Below, in pieces: positions 1 to 9,187 of a stretch of 34,728 bases of DNA. Within the stretch, counting starts at the first letter, position 1. Each line of letters opens with the position of its first letter. The stretch covers positions 61,253 through 95,980 of the forward strand of contig NW_003110486.1 of NCBI RefSeq assembly GCF_000003605.2, written 5' to 3'. The stretch is from Saccoglossus kowalevskii. Taxonomy: Eukaryota; Hemichordata; Enteropneusta; Harrimaniidae. The notes under the pieces were generated by a model. The model made no database searches. It was not told the DNA's origin and was given only the letters and a program-made list of their open reading frames with translations. A program made the position numbers and the translations under genes.

Positions 1-461
1 AGTGTTGTTACTTTGAGATGGATTGCGAACTTCCAACAAAGAAAACATGATCTTTAACTACAAGATACAATTGAGGGATTTAATGACATAAAAATGCAAA
101 AAACTATGAGTCACAGGCAAAAATGTATGCCACCAATAACAACCGGTGTCCGGTAGCGGCAGCTGACAAAATTGCAGTGCACCCGGGTAATTGTCATCTG
201 TTTCAAAAAACACAGGACAACGCAGGATTCAACGGCGATATATGGTATTGTAATTCTTCACTATGGGTAAATAAATTACAGGAGATAATGAAGGTAATTT
301 CGAAAGCTACAGATTTGTGCCGAGTGTACACCAACCACTGTATTAGAGCGACGGCGTGCAGTCTTTCGGCCGGAGTTGAGACAAGGCATATCATGTACGT
401 GTCACAAAAACGATGCGAAAATCCGATCTTACACCATCAAACGGCGGGGGTTATTGCTTAA
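1..461 (+). pseudogene. Crypton/DUF3504-type tyrosine recombinase, C-terminal remnant
   Basis: This is the end of a tyrosine recombinase of the kind found in Crypton DNA transposons and domesticated DUF3504 proteins, which cut and rejoin DNA through a catalytic tyrosine. The open part (123-461, 112 codons) reads MYATNNNRCPVA, then LFQK, then WVNKLQEIMKVISKA, then YTNHCIRATA and GVETRHIM. This matches the family order (MYAT..CPV, LFQ, G-N-L, TNHSIRAT, ETRHIM-sGH). The NHCIRAT segment keeps the second catalytic arginine block. Farther on, the usual G-H pair reads QK and the position expected for the nucleophilic tyrosine reads histidine (ENPILHH), so strand transfer should be lost. Upstream, 1-122 continues family-like sequence (VTLRW in another frame) but holds stops, including TGA at 84-86. 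The element is cut by the window edge. No other part of it is recognisable nearby. Confidence 0.72.
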
Positions 462-1560
462 GTACTGTATATCATTGTTTTAGTTGTGATTACTGCAAAT
501 CCGTTTTGATCAGGAAATGCTTGCAAAACCTTGTTAACAACAGTTTTTCTGCCAAAGATACCCCAAATTCACACAGCTTTTACTTGTGAAGTCACAGAAA
601 GAAAGATTTTTAGTTCTTGACAGATTATTGATAGAAATCTGACTTGAGTCTTTGTTTTTGGAGGAGACAATTCTATTGTATATACTCGCTTTCCAACGAC
701 ATCAAAATCACAGGAAAAGTTGACGAGTACATTCATTCTATAAACTTCAGAACCCAGTGACCTGTCAAACAAAGCATCACTATTTCCAGTGTTCAAAGTT
801 TTTCACGAACATCCTTTTGCAATAGCAAAACATGATTTACACCTATCAAAATATTAGGCTCACGTAAAGGTAACATCAAAAAAACTAAAATTGTGGACAG
901 TTGCTTGATAAATGATGGTAAAATGTGCAGAAAGCTGTTGTTTCCTGGCAGGAAGACTATTGAAATCATTGAGGACGATGCTGAAATTATAGAAGTAATT
1001 TCAATAAATACTAATGTCATGAATGAATCACAGGTTAAGTACTTAGATGCCACATTGGACTTCCTGTTTGAACTTAATAGTAATGGAAAAAACGCTTTCA
1101 GGTCAATTAAATTTATCATGGTAATTTCTCAAAAAATAGTATTGGAAGAAATGCTTTTAGGTCAATTTATCATGGTAGTTCCTCGAAAAATATGGAAGTT
1201 ATTAGTAATTGCCGAGGAAACACTGGTAATGATTGTCACACTAGAGTAAAAGACGTTCTGATATATTTTTATCTTTATCAAGAGATCAACATTTCTTTGA
1301 TCTAAATTGTATGATAATCAGACATTGAATGATAATATATGCTGCAATCTCAGTTCATATCTGCCACCAGGTGCTCTGTTTCCATACAACAGTACTGTTA
1401 TGACCTCTAGCAGTTTTGACCCAAGGTTGACACCGAACAAGATTTGACACCTCAGTCTCACGAGTATACGCGATGTAAAATTCCTATTTTGACACTAAAT
1501 TAGTTGTTCTAAAATTAACTTTGTTGACATGTATCCCATAGTATAAATGTGTTAGCTGGC
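462..1560. other. Gene-poor spacer with an unrecognised 118-codon reading frame
   Basis: No recognisable gene lies here. A plus-strand frame at 893-1249 encodes 118 residues with an acidic stretch (IEIIEDDAEIIEV). Its 3' part consists of two imperfect copies of a unit of about 58 bp (1085-1143 and 1144-1199), each carrying a GGTCAATT and ATCATGGTA core. In another frame the duplicated part reads GKNAFRSI and then GRNAFRSIYHG. It could be the decayed tail of the recombinase gene that ends at 461, since such proteins often have low-complexity Asn/Ser-rich tails, but I see no match strong enough to say so. The rest of the interval shows no repeats or splice-flanked frames that I can support. Confidence 0.3.
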
Positions 1561-1596
1561 TTTGTCTATAGTGACAGTTATCAATAAAATAACGTG

Positions 1597-1613
1597 TGAC
1601 CTCGACGAGGTCA
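1597..1613. promoter_or_regulatory. 17-bp perfect palindrome (TGACCT n5 AGGTCA)
   Basis: The sequence TGACCTCGACGAGGTCA is its own reverse complement around a central A. The outer hexamers are consensus nuclear-receptor half-sites arranged as an everted repeat with a 5-bp spacer, and the centre holds two CpGs. That makes a dimeric receptor site possible. It lies about 270 bp beyond the putative donor of the minus-strand exon at 1878-2073. No binding is demonstrated. Confidence 0.3.
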
Positions 1614-1877
1614 AATTGACTAAGAATTGCGCGAAATGCTTTGAAGTAAGCTTACCAATCTCTTGTCATAAACTGCAACAGAACAGTGGTCATAATGAAA
1701 ATCACAACATGACCACACCCCCTTTCCATGCTTTACACCACATTGTGCTTCCTTTGGCATGAAATTGATCAGACGAGAATGATTTTTCTTTTTAACGTTT
1801 ACAGTGAAAATATTGTTGCAGCAAAAATTGTGCCTCCATTCCCATTGAAAAACAACCATGTTTGGTTGTTTTATTAC

Positions 1878-2073
1878 CTCTCTGTTTAGTCCTTTGGGAG
1901 TATGACGATTTACTGCTTGTCTGTGACCCGATTCTCGGGCTGCCACTGTTGCTTCGACTATGTCTGCTACTCGGCGAGTCCGTCTGGCGTACACTTGGCG
2001 ATTCCTTTCTTCTATCACTTCGTAATTCATTGTAATTTCCAGATTGGCTCTTGGATGGGTTCTTCCCAACAGT
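1878..2073 (-). CDS. Possible internal exon, Ser/Arg-rich disordered region
   Basis: Read on the minus strand, this 196-bp block follows a good acceptor (CTGCTTTGTTTTTTCAG) and ends at GAG before GTAATA, a good donor. It is richer in G+C than its surroundings. The frame that opens at the acceptor with ACT encodes TVGKNPSKSQSGNYNELR, then a charged Ser-rich tract (KESPSVRQTDSPSSRHSR, SNSGSPR, TSSKSSYS). That is typical of a phosphorylatable, intrinsically disordered region, with purine-rich first codon positions. A second frame is also open throughout (EVIEERNRQVYARRTRRV) and would fit the reading phase of the upstream exon candidate at 2681-2780. I prefer the Ser-rich frame on composition but cannot settle it. 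The protein is not recognised and no downstream exon could be supported. Confidence 0.45.
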
Positions 2074-2680
2074 CTGAAAAAACAAAGCAGAATTAAATGT
2101 TCACAATGCACAACACTTATGATGGATGTAAACAATAAACTTTCATAAACAGTAAATTTCAAAGAAAAATTTCAGGAAAACCAGAACAGAATCACAAAAT
2201 TAATCCAGTTAATGTTTAGCATGGTTCCTCATAGAATGTTTTTTGTCTAGTATCGGAGACAAATCATAACAGAGCTAATCAAAATTACATACAGGAAGTG
2301 CTAGGAGATGACAACCTCACAGGCCATGTAGAGGTCAACAAATTTAGGTCAGTTTTATTTTTCAAATAATTTAGCATAATATGTTCGAAGAATATCCAAA
2401 ATACAAGGCTGCTTTGCCTTTTCATGTTTATTAGTCATTATTTTGGGGGTACTGATTTTTTTGTTTATTTTCTGCAGTGAAGCAGAATTCGATATAAACA
2501 AATCATGTTTTTCATATTTTTTAAATCAGATCGAAATGATCGGATACACTTTCGCTTTGGAGAACGGCAGGAAATGATTAGCAGTGAAGCATGCTGCAGT
2601 CTGTTCACCAAATTTTTAGTTCCGATGTAAAATTTTAACAGTGTTTCAATTTTTAATGTGCAGATGTTTTGCACTTGCAC
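2074..2680. other. Presumed intron between two minus-strand exon candidates
   Basis: This stretch is AT-rich with no coding signal that I trust. If the exons on either side belong to one transcript it is an intron of about 0.6 kb. The 71-codon minus frame at 2465-2680 runs straight on from the upstream exon candidate but has no coding character. The reading phases of the two flanking exons do not agree in the Ser-rich frame, so a further small exon could be hidden here. Confidence 0.3.
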
Positions 2681-2780
2681 AGGAACGCAGCATGAAAGTT
2701 AATCGTCTCGTCGCCCTGGTTTATTTCGCGATCTTCGACTACAAACCTGGTATGGATGGGCTCGGTTTCTATCATGGTAC
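2681..2780 (-). CDS. Possible exon of an unidentified minus-strand gene
   Basis: On the minus strand a strong acceptor (TTGTTTATTCCTGTAG) precedes a 100-bp block that is open in one frame with coding-like residues: TMIETEPIHTRFVVEDREI, then NQGDETINFHAAFL. It ends at either of two GT donors (GTGCAAG at 2680 or GTGCAA at 2674). The block is clearly richer in G+C and CpG than the AT-rich DNA on both sides. The ATG five bases into the block could be the start codon if the exon is the first coding one. I do not recognise the protein. Both donors leave two bases of a codon. This fits the Arg-rich frame of the exon at 1878-2073 but not its Ser-rich frame, so the two may not be adjacent exons. Confidence 0.4.
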
Positions 2781-3449
2781 CTACAGGAATAAACAAATAA
2801 AATATAATTAATATAATGAACCGATGTGCTGGAAATCTAGCTCAGAAATTGCACCACGAAAATGAGAATTATTCTGGGATTCCCTAACAAATATGGCGGA
2901 TGTTGCCCTGGTCAGTCACAGTTTCGTCAAGGAAATAAATCGATCCGTACCCATCGTGGAGCCTTGGATGTGTTCTTGCATGCATTACCATTAATGCTAG
3001 TGTTTATGGAGTCGATTTCAGGGCAAATTAGCCGTTAGGATCTGTAGGAAATTTGACTATTCGACTCCACAACACAAGGCATCTCAATAAGGTGGGGAGG
3101 ACGCCATGACACATACGGGTATTCTGAAAATATATCGTTACGAATCGGCTACGTTCGGAAAAAAAACTCGGATGTAATGAACGAGGGGTGAGTCTGGTGG
3201 CCGCGGAGGGGTCCCCGATAAACAACTTTTTAATACAGTAATTTAGATATTGACGAGAAATGTACATGTTTGTAAAACAAATAAACTATATAGACATACT
3301 TGACAAGTTATTTTAAGTAGTCACCTGAAACAAACATTTAAAAAAAATATTAATTAATATTTTATGAACTTATTCATAAACAGATGTGCAAGTAGCATGT
3401 TTTCGACGGATATAGATTAATTTTAATTATAAAACACGCATAATTTAAA
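2781..3449. other. CpG-containing region with an ATGGCGG-initiated short frame
   Basis: At 2893-2994 (plus strand) a 33-codon frame starts at AATATGGCGGATG. This has the look of a metazoan start codon overlapping a YY1-type motif, and reads MADVALVSHSFVKEINR, then SVPIVEPWM. It could be the start of a first coding exon (CTG before GTCAGT at 2909 is a possible donor) or a chance frame. From about 3010 to 3230 the DNA is again GC-richer. Short frames are open on both strands (79 codons on the minus strand at 3028-3267) but I recognise nothing. The rest is AT-rich filler. Confidence 0.3.
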
Positions 3450-3474
3450 GACCTGGCTACTATTGTAGCCGGTC
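3450..3474. repeat. Short hairpin (GACC-GGCTAC arms)
   Basis: GACCTGGCTAC and GTAGCCGGTC form ten paired bases with one bulged T around a TATT loop. It stands in AT-rich DNA just upstream of the CCAAT boxes. It could be a transposon end or a structured element. No second copy was seen in the window. Confidence 0.4.
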
Positions 3475-3484
3475 TATCAGTTAT

Positions 3485-3546
3485 CCAATAAATTCTTACC
3501 CGCCAAACAAATGGTATCACCCAATCAGTCAAGATTGGTCACGTGA
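3485..3546 (+). promoter_or_regulatory. Promoter-like block: CCAAT boxes and a palindromic E-box
   Basis: CCAAT occurs at 3485 and 3521 (CCAATCAG) and inverted as ATTGG at 3534. It is followed by the palindrome TCACGTGA at 3539-3546, an E-box of the USF/MITF type. Two NF-Y-type CCAAT motifs beside CACGTG just before an AAGATGG sequence and a splice donor is a common TATA-less metazoan promoter arrangement. The block could serve a plus-strand transcript, the minus-strand exons to its left, or both. Confidence 0.4.
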
Positions 3547-3595
3547 CGCACAGTTTCAAGATGGAGCAAAGCGAGTAGGCAAGGATGTGATCAAG
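3547..3595 (+). other. Possible non-coding first exon ending at a splice donor
   Basis: Directly after the E-box the sequence runs through CAGTTTCAAGATGGAGCAAA to ATCAAG before GTAGGT, a near-consensus donor at 3596-3597. The ATG at 3561 opens only five codons (MEQSE), so the segment would be 5' UTR with a tiny upstream ORF. The transcription start is not visible and 3547 is only the first base after the promoter motifs. If it is real, the next exon I can find on this strand is at 34497. Confidence 0.28.
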
Positions 3596-3597
3596 GT

Positions 3598-5463
3598 AGG
3601 TGGTATTTTTCGAGACTTGCAGATTCCCATGCCCAATATTCATGTATCACGAAATCACCCTGGTTCCCCGTAATTGAAGTTTCAGAGACTATTGGTACAA
3701 CATGTAAGAAATCGCGATGTTTATGCGTATGTCTCACAAGTGTACCACTACCTAGTGGGCTTGCCTTCGTGTTATTGTTTTTGATCGTGGAAGCTTTGGC
3801 GCGTTGCTCACCAGCATTTCACCGAGTCCCTGCAGTACAACGGCGGGTGACTCACTCACAGTGCTTCATATTTGCAACATTCTATCGCGATGTTGACATA
3901 AACCGTATGCTTACACCGGTGAGACTTAGTGATTCAATTGTGACTCATTGTACTTGAAAAAAATACACACGAAGCCATGGACCATCCGCACGCATTTCAT
4001 TGCCGATCAATCGTACGTATTTCTGTGTTTCAAATAATAATTGCCGATTCAACACTAGCCTCTTCAACACTTCCCCGTTTCTTGTGCAATATGTGTGTTG
4101 TATCTTTGTTTCCCCGTTTGCTCGCGCACATTAGCAGTTTTGTCGATACGCAACATTTCGAATAAACCTCGTACGCTCTGTGAATCATTTGTTCCGAACT
4201 CGCTAAGTAGTTAATATTCTTTTTTAATTGGGTTATTGATTCTGTTTCCACCTCGTAAATATAATTGTACAATTATTCCTTGAGATATTTTGCTTGATCA
4301 TGACGTATTTGTGTAGTCAAAGTTGATTTATCATCACCGTTGCCAGCCAATCACAGATGACAAATACGGAAATAAAAATCTTTATTATGGCTAATCCTTC
4401 AGTAATGTTTTGTATGCTTTGTAATTTCTTTTCAAATTACCATGAAATCGTGATCCCGTGAATATATTTCCTGCTAGATTTAGTTACAATATCAGGTGAC
4501 CTATTAAAAGCTTATTTTGTCATTTTTTTTTTATGATTTCCAACGAAAAATCTTACTTTGGTTACTTATAGGTATTATGTATATAAGACAGGTGTGGATT
4601 ATTTAGTCATTTTCAAAACCAGATGAAAGTATGTTTATCCATTTTTTTTAACTCACTGGTGTCTGAATTTAGAGTACAAGAAAAATAGTAATATCAGTAT
4701 AAATGAAATTAGAGAAACAGCTGATTAATAAATGAAATTTAAGAATTGTTATCAGAAATATTAAGGAGAAACAACATAATTTATAATTGCAGTATAAAAA
4801 AGTAATTATTAGTCAAATAAACAATCAAAAGTTAATTCGTAGCAATCAGTCTTGGAAGGTATTTTCATCGCTTAGTATTTAGTGGGAAAGGATTTTTTCT
4901 ATAGCATGCTTAAAATTCATTACTTGTACTCAGCGTCGACTTCTGTTATCCGGAGTTCGAGCATTTGTACTGTCTATACAAATCAATTTCTGAGATGGAT
5001 AATTTGAATGGGTGTGTGTGTGGAAGTATGATAGAGGCTCTGAAAAGGGTTGTTGTCCTTTATATGAACTCTAATGTTTACATTTATTATTATTATTATT
5101 ATGTCCTTGTCTTTTCAAGTAGGATATTCCCTTTTATGCCGTTGTCACTAAACTTTGCAAGTGTTTTATTTTTTACATGTGCTAGACTAATACAAAAACG
5201 AAAACTATGATTTACATATCTCAGGATATATTCCAGGATTAATGATATCTAAAATTAATGGATTAACCTAATATGTTTGTACTTTTTTAAATTAGCAATT
5301 TTTTTTTTCAAAAATCATGAATTAAAAAAATTAAAATATTCAGGTATTGTCACTAGATTTTATTTTCATTTAATCATTTTTTCATTAAATATAGTAAAAG
5401 ATAAGTCAAAGCGAAAATAAAGTACTTGACAGTGTACAGAATTACTTTTGCTTACTAATGTGT
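3598..5463. other. No gene seen; AT-rich, one (ATT)n microsatellite
   Basis: Presumed intron or intergenic DNA. Short open frames (for example 3769-3957, 3977-4165 and 4965-5210) have no recognisable content or splice context. A TTA/ATT microsatellite lies at 5083-5102. No inverted-repeat element with matching ends was found. Confidence 0.4.
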
Positions 5464-5545
5464 TTAAAGGGCCAGCTGTCAACCCTTGGGATTGCACTGG
5501 GGAATCATGGGTCACCCATTGCTCATGTTTATAATTTTTTCGTTT
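5464..5545 (+). repeat. Dispersed repeat, copy 1 (TTTAAAGGG end)
   Basis: The segment starts TTTAAAGGGCCAG and contains CTTGGGATTGCACT and AATCATGGGTCACC. The reverse complement of 17815-17883 aligns with it: TTTAAAGGGGTAG, CCTGGGATTACACT, AATCATGGGACACC, then a TTTATAATTTTT-like stretch. The sharp shared TTTAAAGGG start suggests a transposon end. The other end is not visible in either copy. Confidence 0.5.
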
Positions 5546-5962
5546 GTTTACTTTTGTAATTTTGATTGGTTGAGTATGTTCACTCTAGATAACTGTTTTT
5601 GTGTTTTATTAGCACTGCTATAAAAGCCCAAAATTTTTATAGTACTTTTTTTAAAATGAAATACAAATCCATTTCTTTGTTATGTTAGTTTAGTCTGATT
5701 AATTGCCTTTAGAAAGGTTATGTTTGTATACTCGCTATGACACCAATTAACTGATAGTCTTGGGATATGTTAGGTACCCAGTTTCCTTATTTTTGATCAA
5801 TGTAATGAATAATGAAGTCCCATATCTTGTATCCATGGTTACTAGATACCATATTTGATTCACTAGCAGGGCATTTCCTTATGTAAATTGTCAAAATATG
5901 TAATATTTTTATTATTCAGTATACAAAGAATGAGATTTATATGTATATTTATTTGTTTATAT

Positions 5963-6005
5963 GCGCTTCTATTGGAAATGCGCTTCTAATAGAACAAATA
6001 TGGTA
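5963..6005 (-). repeat. Double TAGAAGCGC motif repeat
   Basis: GCGCTTCTATT occurs at 5963 and again as GCGCTTCTAATAG at 5980, followed by AACAAATATGGTA. The same motif, as AATAGAAGCCGC or TAGAAGCACATC, recurs at 8999-9030, 26896-26920 and 28521-28656. A similar AATAGAATAAATATGGTG occurs near 13635. It is a dispersed short-repeat family of unknown nature. Confidence 0.45.
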
Positions 6006-6039
6006 ATCCCTATTGCCCTAGTGTCCATTCTATATTAAG

Positions 6040-6484
6040 CTACGTTCTCACACGTATAAAAAACGTCGGTGTTAACACTGTTTTTTTTCTTGTGCAAATA
6101 TTAGATAATCTGCTGAATTGTCTTCTCGTGTTCTCACTCAGTAAAAACAGCGGTGTTTGAGGTTTGAATGCTGGCCTTCCACCTAATATTTCGTGTAGTT
6201 CATCCCAAAATGGCATAGTTTTCGGATCTCTACTGCTTCTGTTGTTGTGCTCAGTCACTTCTCTGTACTTTATAAGTAAAGTTTTGGTCTTCCAATTAAC
6301 TTTGTAATGACGTCCTGTCTAACCCCTTTTCAGCCGCTTTTTCTGCAATCACAGCATATACTATAGCATCCCTAGATGCTCCGTCCATCATTCTTTGAAT
6401 ATTGGATTCTCTCTATACAGATATGAGTAATTTTGTTTCTTCGTCTGACCAGTTCGACATTCGATCTGTAACCTCTGACGCCAT
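6040..6484 (-). pseudogene. Harbinger-type Myb/SANT-like accessory gene, broken
   Basis: PIF/Harbinger transposons encode a Myb/SANT-like DNA-binding partner that helps the transposase bind its element ends. Read from ATG at 6484, the frame gives MASEVTDRMSNWSDEETKLL and then ISV, the first helix of this trihelix-like domain. The next codon is TAG (6413-6415) exactly where the family has Trp, so it is a TGG-to-TAG nonsense change. The frame continues RESNIQRMMDG, IAEKAAEKGLDRT, SLQ. A frameshift near 6320 then leads to NWKTKTLLIKYREVTEHNNR, FWDELHEILGGRPAF. The SDEET, GxxRT, YR.V..HNN and ILGxRPA features are typical. No DDE transposase lies within a few kb, so this is an orphaned remnant or part of a non-autonomous copy. 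Clear terminal repeats could not be fixed. Confidence 0.72.
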
Positions 6485-8164
6485 CTTGTGTAATGACAAG
6501 CATAAATAAGTCGGCAATAGACGGAGTTTGGCCGTTGTATTGTGTTCACATGGCACATTGGGTTGTGCAAGAGCCGGTGTGACAACAGCCTTTAGGATCT
6601 GGTCCATCCTATTTACGACGGTGTCAAAAACGCCAACGCCAAAACGGCGTATTCTGTTTACACGCACACATTTTAACAATGTTCTCAGATAAAAGGCGTT
6701 GTGACAACAGCTTATTTCGTCCAGTGAGAATACCACTTTAGCTAAGACATTCTGAGAAATATTGGCTTTTTTCTGTCCTACATTGTTTGTGAGATTAACC
6801 TGTAGATAAAATATAGTATGCACAGAAATGATGATAAAACAATATAAACGAGGGGAGGCTGCTTCAGTTTTGTCAGCATTACCTTGTTTACACTACAACA
6901 TTTTATCAGAGCCCAATGGCTCAAAGCAGCAAAAATCCCTGGGTAAACATGTTCAGCTCGAGTCGACTTCGGCTCCAGTATTGTCTTGGTGCTGAGTACC
7001 GACTGACTGGGCCAGACATAGCCCTGACTGTAAACTCATCAGAGGTTAAATCGCACACTCTATTGCTCTTACATCTGAAGGGTCAACATCGTTTGTAATT
7101 TCTCACCTCCCATTTGGCCCTATCCAGAAAGTGCAAGGAGCAATTCACCTTTGATAACATGCTGGCTTGTAAACCTAGCACGTATCAACAGATTACATAC
7201 AGAATAATTTTTTTTTCAGTATTTAAAATTCAGTAGGAAACAAAATGACAAATCCAGATTACTTGTAGTTATCCTAGCAGACAAATGTGATTACATTGCG
7301 ACCAGCTATAAGTCATGATCTTTATAGGGACACCACTACGTGTAACTACTAGTATTAAGTCTAATCTCAAGTGAAATTTACTCACTCATTAAAGTTGATT
7401 ACTACGAAAACAAACATAAACAATGGCCTCCCGTGATTATCCCCTTTTCTGGGACTGACAACTTTCCTCTTAAAAGAGTTTCAGGAAATGTCATAGAAAA
7501 AATGTTAAAGTTGAAAATAATCTTCATCCCAAAGAAAATCAACTGAGCCATTAATTAAAGAATCGTGTTTCACAACCATGTCCACTGGTCTGTGCTGTAT
7601 TCACTCAGGATTCATCATTTCTTTTTTCATCGAATTGTAAATCCTAATAGGTTTTTTGTTATATATTTATTCTAAAAAATTACATGGTAATATACAAAAT
7701 ATGCCATATAATCTCACAAATTTCGACCTCTCTTTTAAAACTAATTATTTACACTTGAACATTTAGAAGTTTTGGTAGTACAATGTAAAAAATACACCAG
7801 TGAAAATTCAATAAAAAAAAGCTATAATTTGTTGCCATTTTGTGATTCATCCTAGATCACACTGGATTCTCATTTCTCATAAAAGTAATGTAGAACCATA
7901 AAATATAATAGAATATTAATCACCAGTTAATGGTTGCCTGCATAGCTGCATAGATATCTATCCGGGATATCTAGTTGCATTTTGATTACATCAGTTTACG
8001 AGTGTTTGACATAACATGAATTTAACATCATTCATCATTCTTATACATTGAGAGAATTACATTTTGAAAACCCAGTGGTCAAATTGTGAAATATCTGAAA
8101 TAAGATATGTGTATGTGTTATTGCATTTTGTGTTTTCTCCAGTATATTTGAACAGTGTGGTGGT
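6485..8164. other. No gene seen; upstream flank of the Myb/SANT remnant and AT-rich DNA
   Basis: The first 200 bp (6540-6700) are GC-richer and carry repeated TTGTGACAACAGC-like words (near 6580 and 6700) and GTTTACACGC. They probably belong to the promoter or subterminal region of the Harbinger-type element. A 60-codon plus-strand frame at 6916-7098 is not recognised. The rest is AT-rich with no supported feature. Confidence 0.35.
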
Positions 8165-8310
8165 AACCATCACAGAGCACTATGTGTCAGCACTAGAACT
8201 TGCAATTTGCACATACAAAAAAAATGTCCGGAGAGACAACAGTGACACTCAATGTCCAGAACTGTCGCCTGGCACAAAAAATATTTAAAAAAAAAAAAAA
8301 ACCAACACAG
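8165..8310 (+). mobile_element. SINE copy 1, 5'-truncated, with target-site duplication
   Basis: The element body is 8176-8299. It starts inside the family at AGCACTATGTGTCAGCAC and runs through TTGCAATTTGCAC, GGAGAGACAACAGTGACA and CGCCTGGCACAAAAAATA to a poly(A) tail. It is flanked by AACCATCACAG (8165-8175) and AACCAACACAG (8300-8310), a 10/11 target-site duplication. The same 3' half is present in the longer copy at 29265-29607. Truncation at the 5' end plus a tail and direct repeats is the signature of LINE-driven target-primed reverse transcription. Confidence 0.8.
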
Positions 8311-8522
8311 TGATTTGTTTTACCACCACAGTCATTGTCCTTACTACCACAGTTGTTCATTTCCACTGTGCAAATGCTGACTTTTTAGATCAAATTGCTA
8401 AATTACTTAAAATTCAAGTCTTATATCACTCGTGACTCGCAATAAGAGATTTGTTAGTGTATAAATTGTGTGCATCATGTAATTTAGTATTTTATTCAGC
8501 ATCATTTTGGTTCGGAATAATT
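8311..8522. other. No feature seen
   Basis: AT-rich sequence. TTACCACCACAG-like words repeat at 8321-8355. No gene. Confidence 0.3.
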
Positions 8523-8552
8523 ATGCAAATAATATGCAAATGTTATGCAAAT
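8523..8552 (+). promoter_or_regulatory. Three octamer (ATGCAAAT) sites at exact 11-bp spacing
   Basis: ATGCAAAT, the consensus POU/Oct octamer, occurs at 8523-8530, 8534-8541 and 8545-8552, one helical turn apart. It is equally a three-copy 11-bp microtandem (ATTATGCAAAT, AATATGCAAAT, GTTATGCAAAT). The octamer core is invariant while the spacer bases vary, which fits selection on the core but could be chance in AT-rich DNA. Confidence 0.4.
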
Positions 8553-9167
8553 TAGTAAGTAAATTTTTAATTTTCACCTCAGTGGTTTAATTAGCTAAAG
8601 AGAACATTGTACAGTTGTTGAGTATTGTAGACATTCTTTGGAGCTACGACTCGTCCTTCACAATAGAGAATGATATAATAGTGATTTGTTCATGTGTTCT
8701 CATAGAGATATTGCTTGTGACTCCACGGGCGCTCTAATATCCCGCCAACAAATGGCGTTTGAATTACCGAACACACAAAGCGTCTATTTTATGTCTTTAT
8801 GTGCTAGTACTTCAATAGTCACAAATAACGGTGAATTATATTCTGAGCGAACTTATGGAACTTGCACCACCGATAGTGAAGACTAATTTCAAACTATCTG
8901 AAGATAATGAATAAATACGTAATGTCACCGACAGTGAGGTAAATTAATCCTAAGGAAAGCATATTGCTTTATATAAAGTTACATTAGCATATCGTACTTG
9001 ATAGAAGCACATCCCTAATAGAAACACACATAAAGATGCTTTTAGTGTGTACTAGACCATTTAAGTAAAATTATTTTGACCATAAGCACATCTGTTATTT
9101 ACGTAAGGACAGAACTTTTAATATTTTAAGAAATACAATTTTTCAATTTTCTACATGACTCCGAAAA
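8553..9167. other. No supported gene; short-repeat motifs
   Basis: A 66-codon plus frame (8686-8886) has slightly higher G+C but no recognisable content. Within it, CGCCAACAAATGGCG (8743-8757) is a small dyad. At 8999-9030, TAGAAGCACATCC and AATAGAAACAC belong to the AATAGAAGC motif family. Confidence 0.3.
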
Positions 9168-9187
9168 AAAAAAATCATGATTTTTTT
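9168..9187. repeat. 20-bp perfect palindrome in an A/T tract
   Basis: Seven A, TCATGA, seven T form a perfect self-complementary 20-mer. It is simple-sequence in character and its function is unknown. Confidence 0.5.

Noticed and set aside
1620-2162. 180-codon minus-strand frame as one uninterrupted gene
   Set aside because: The coding-like part is confined to 1878-2073 between good splice sites. The flanking parts read as intron-like sequence. The alternative frame is mentioned in the exon entry.
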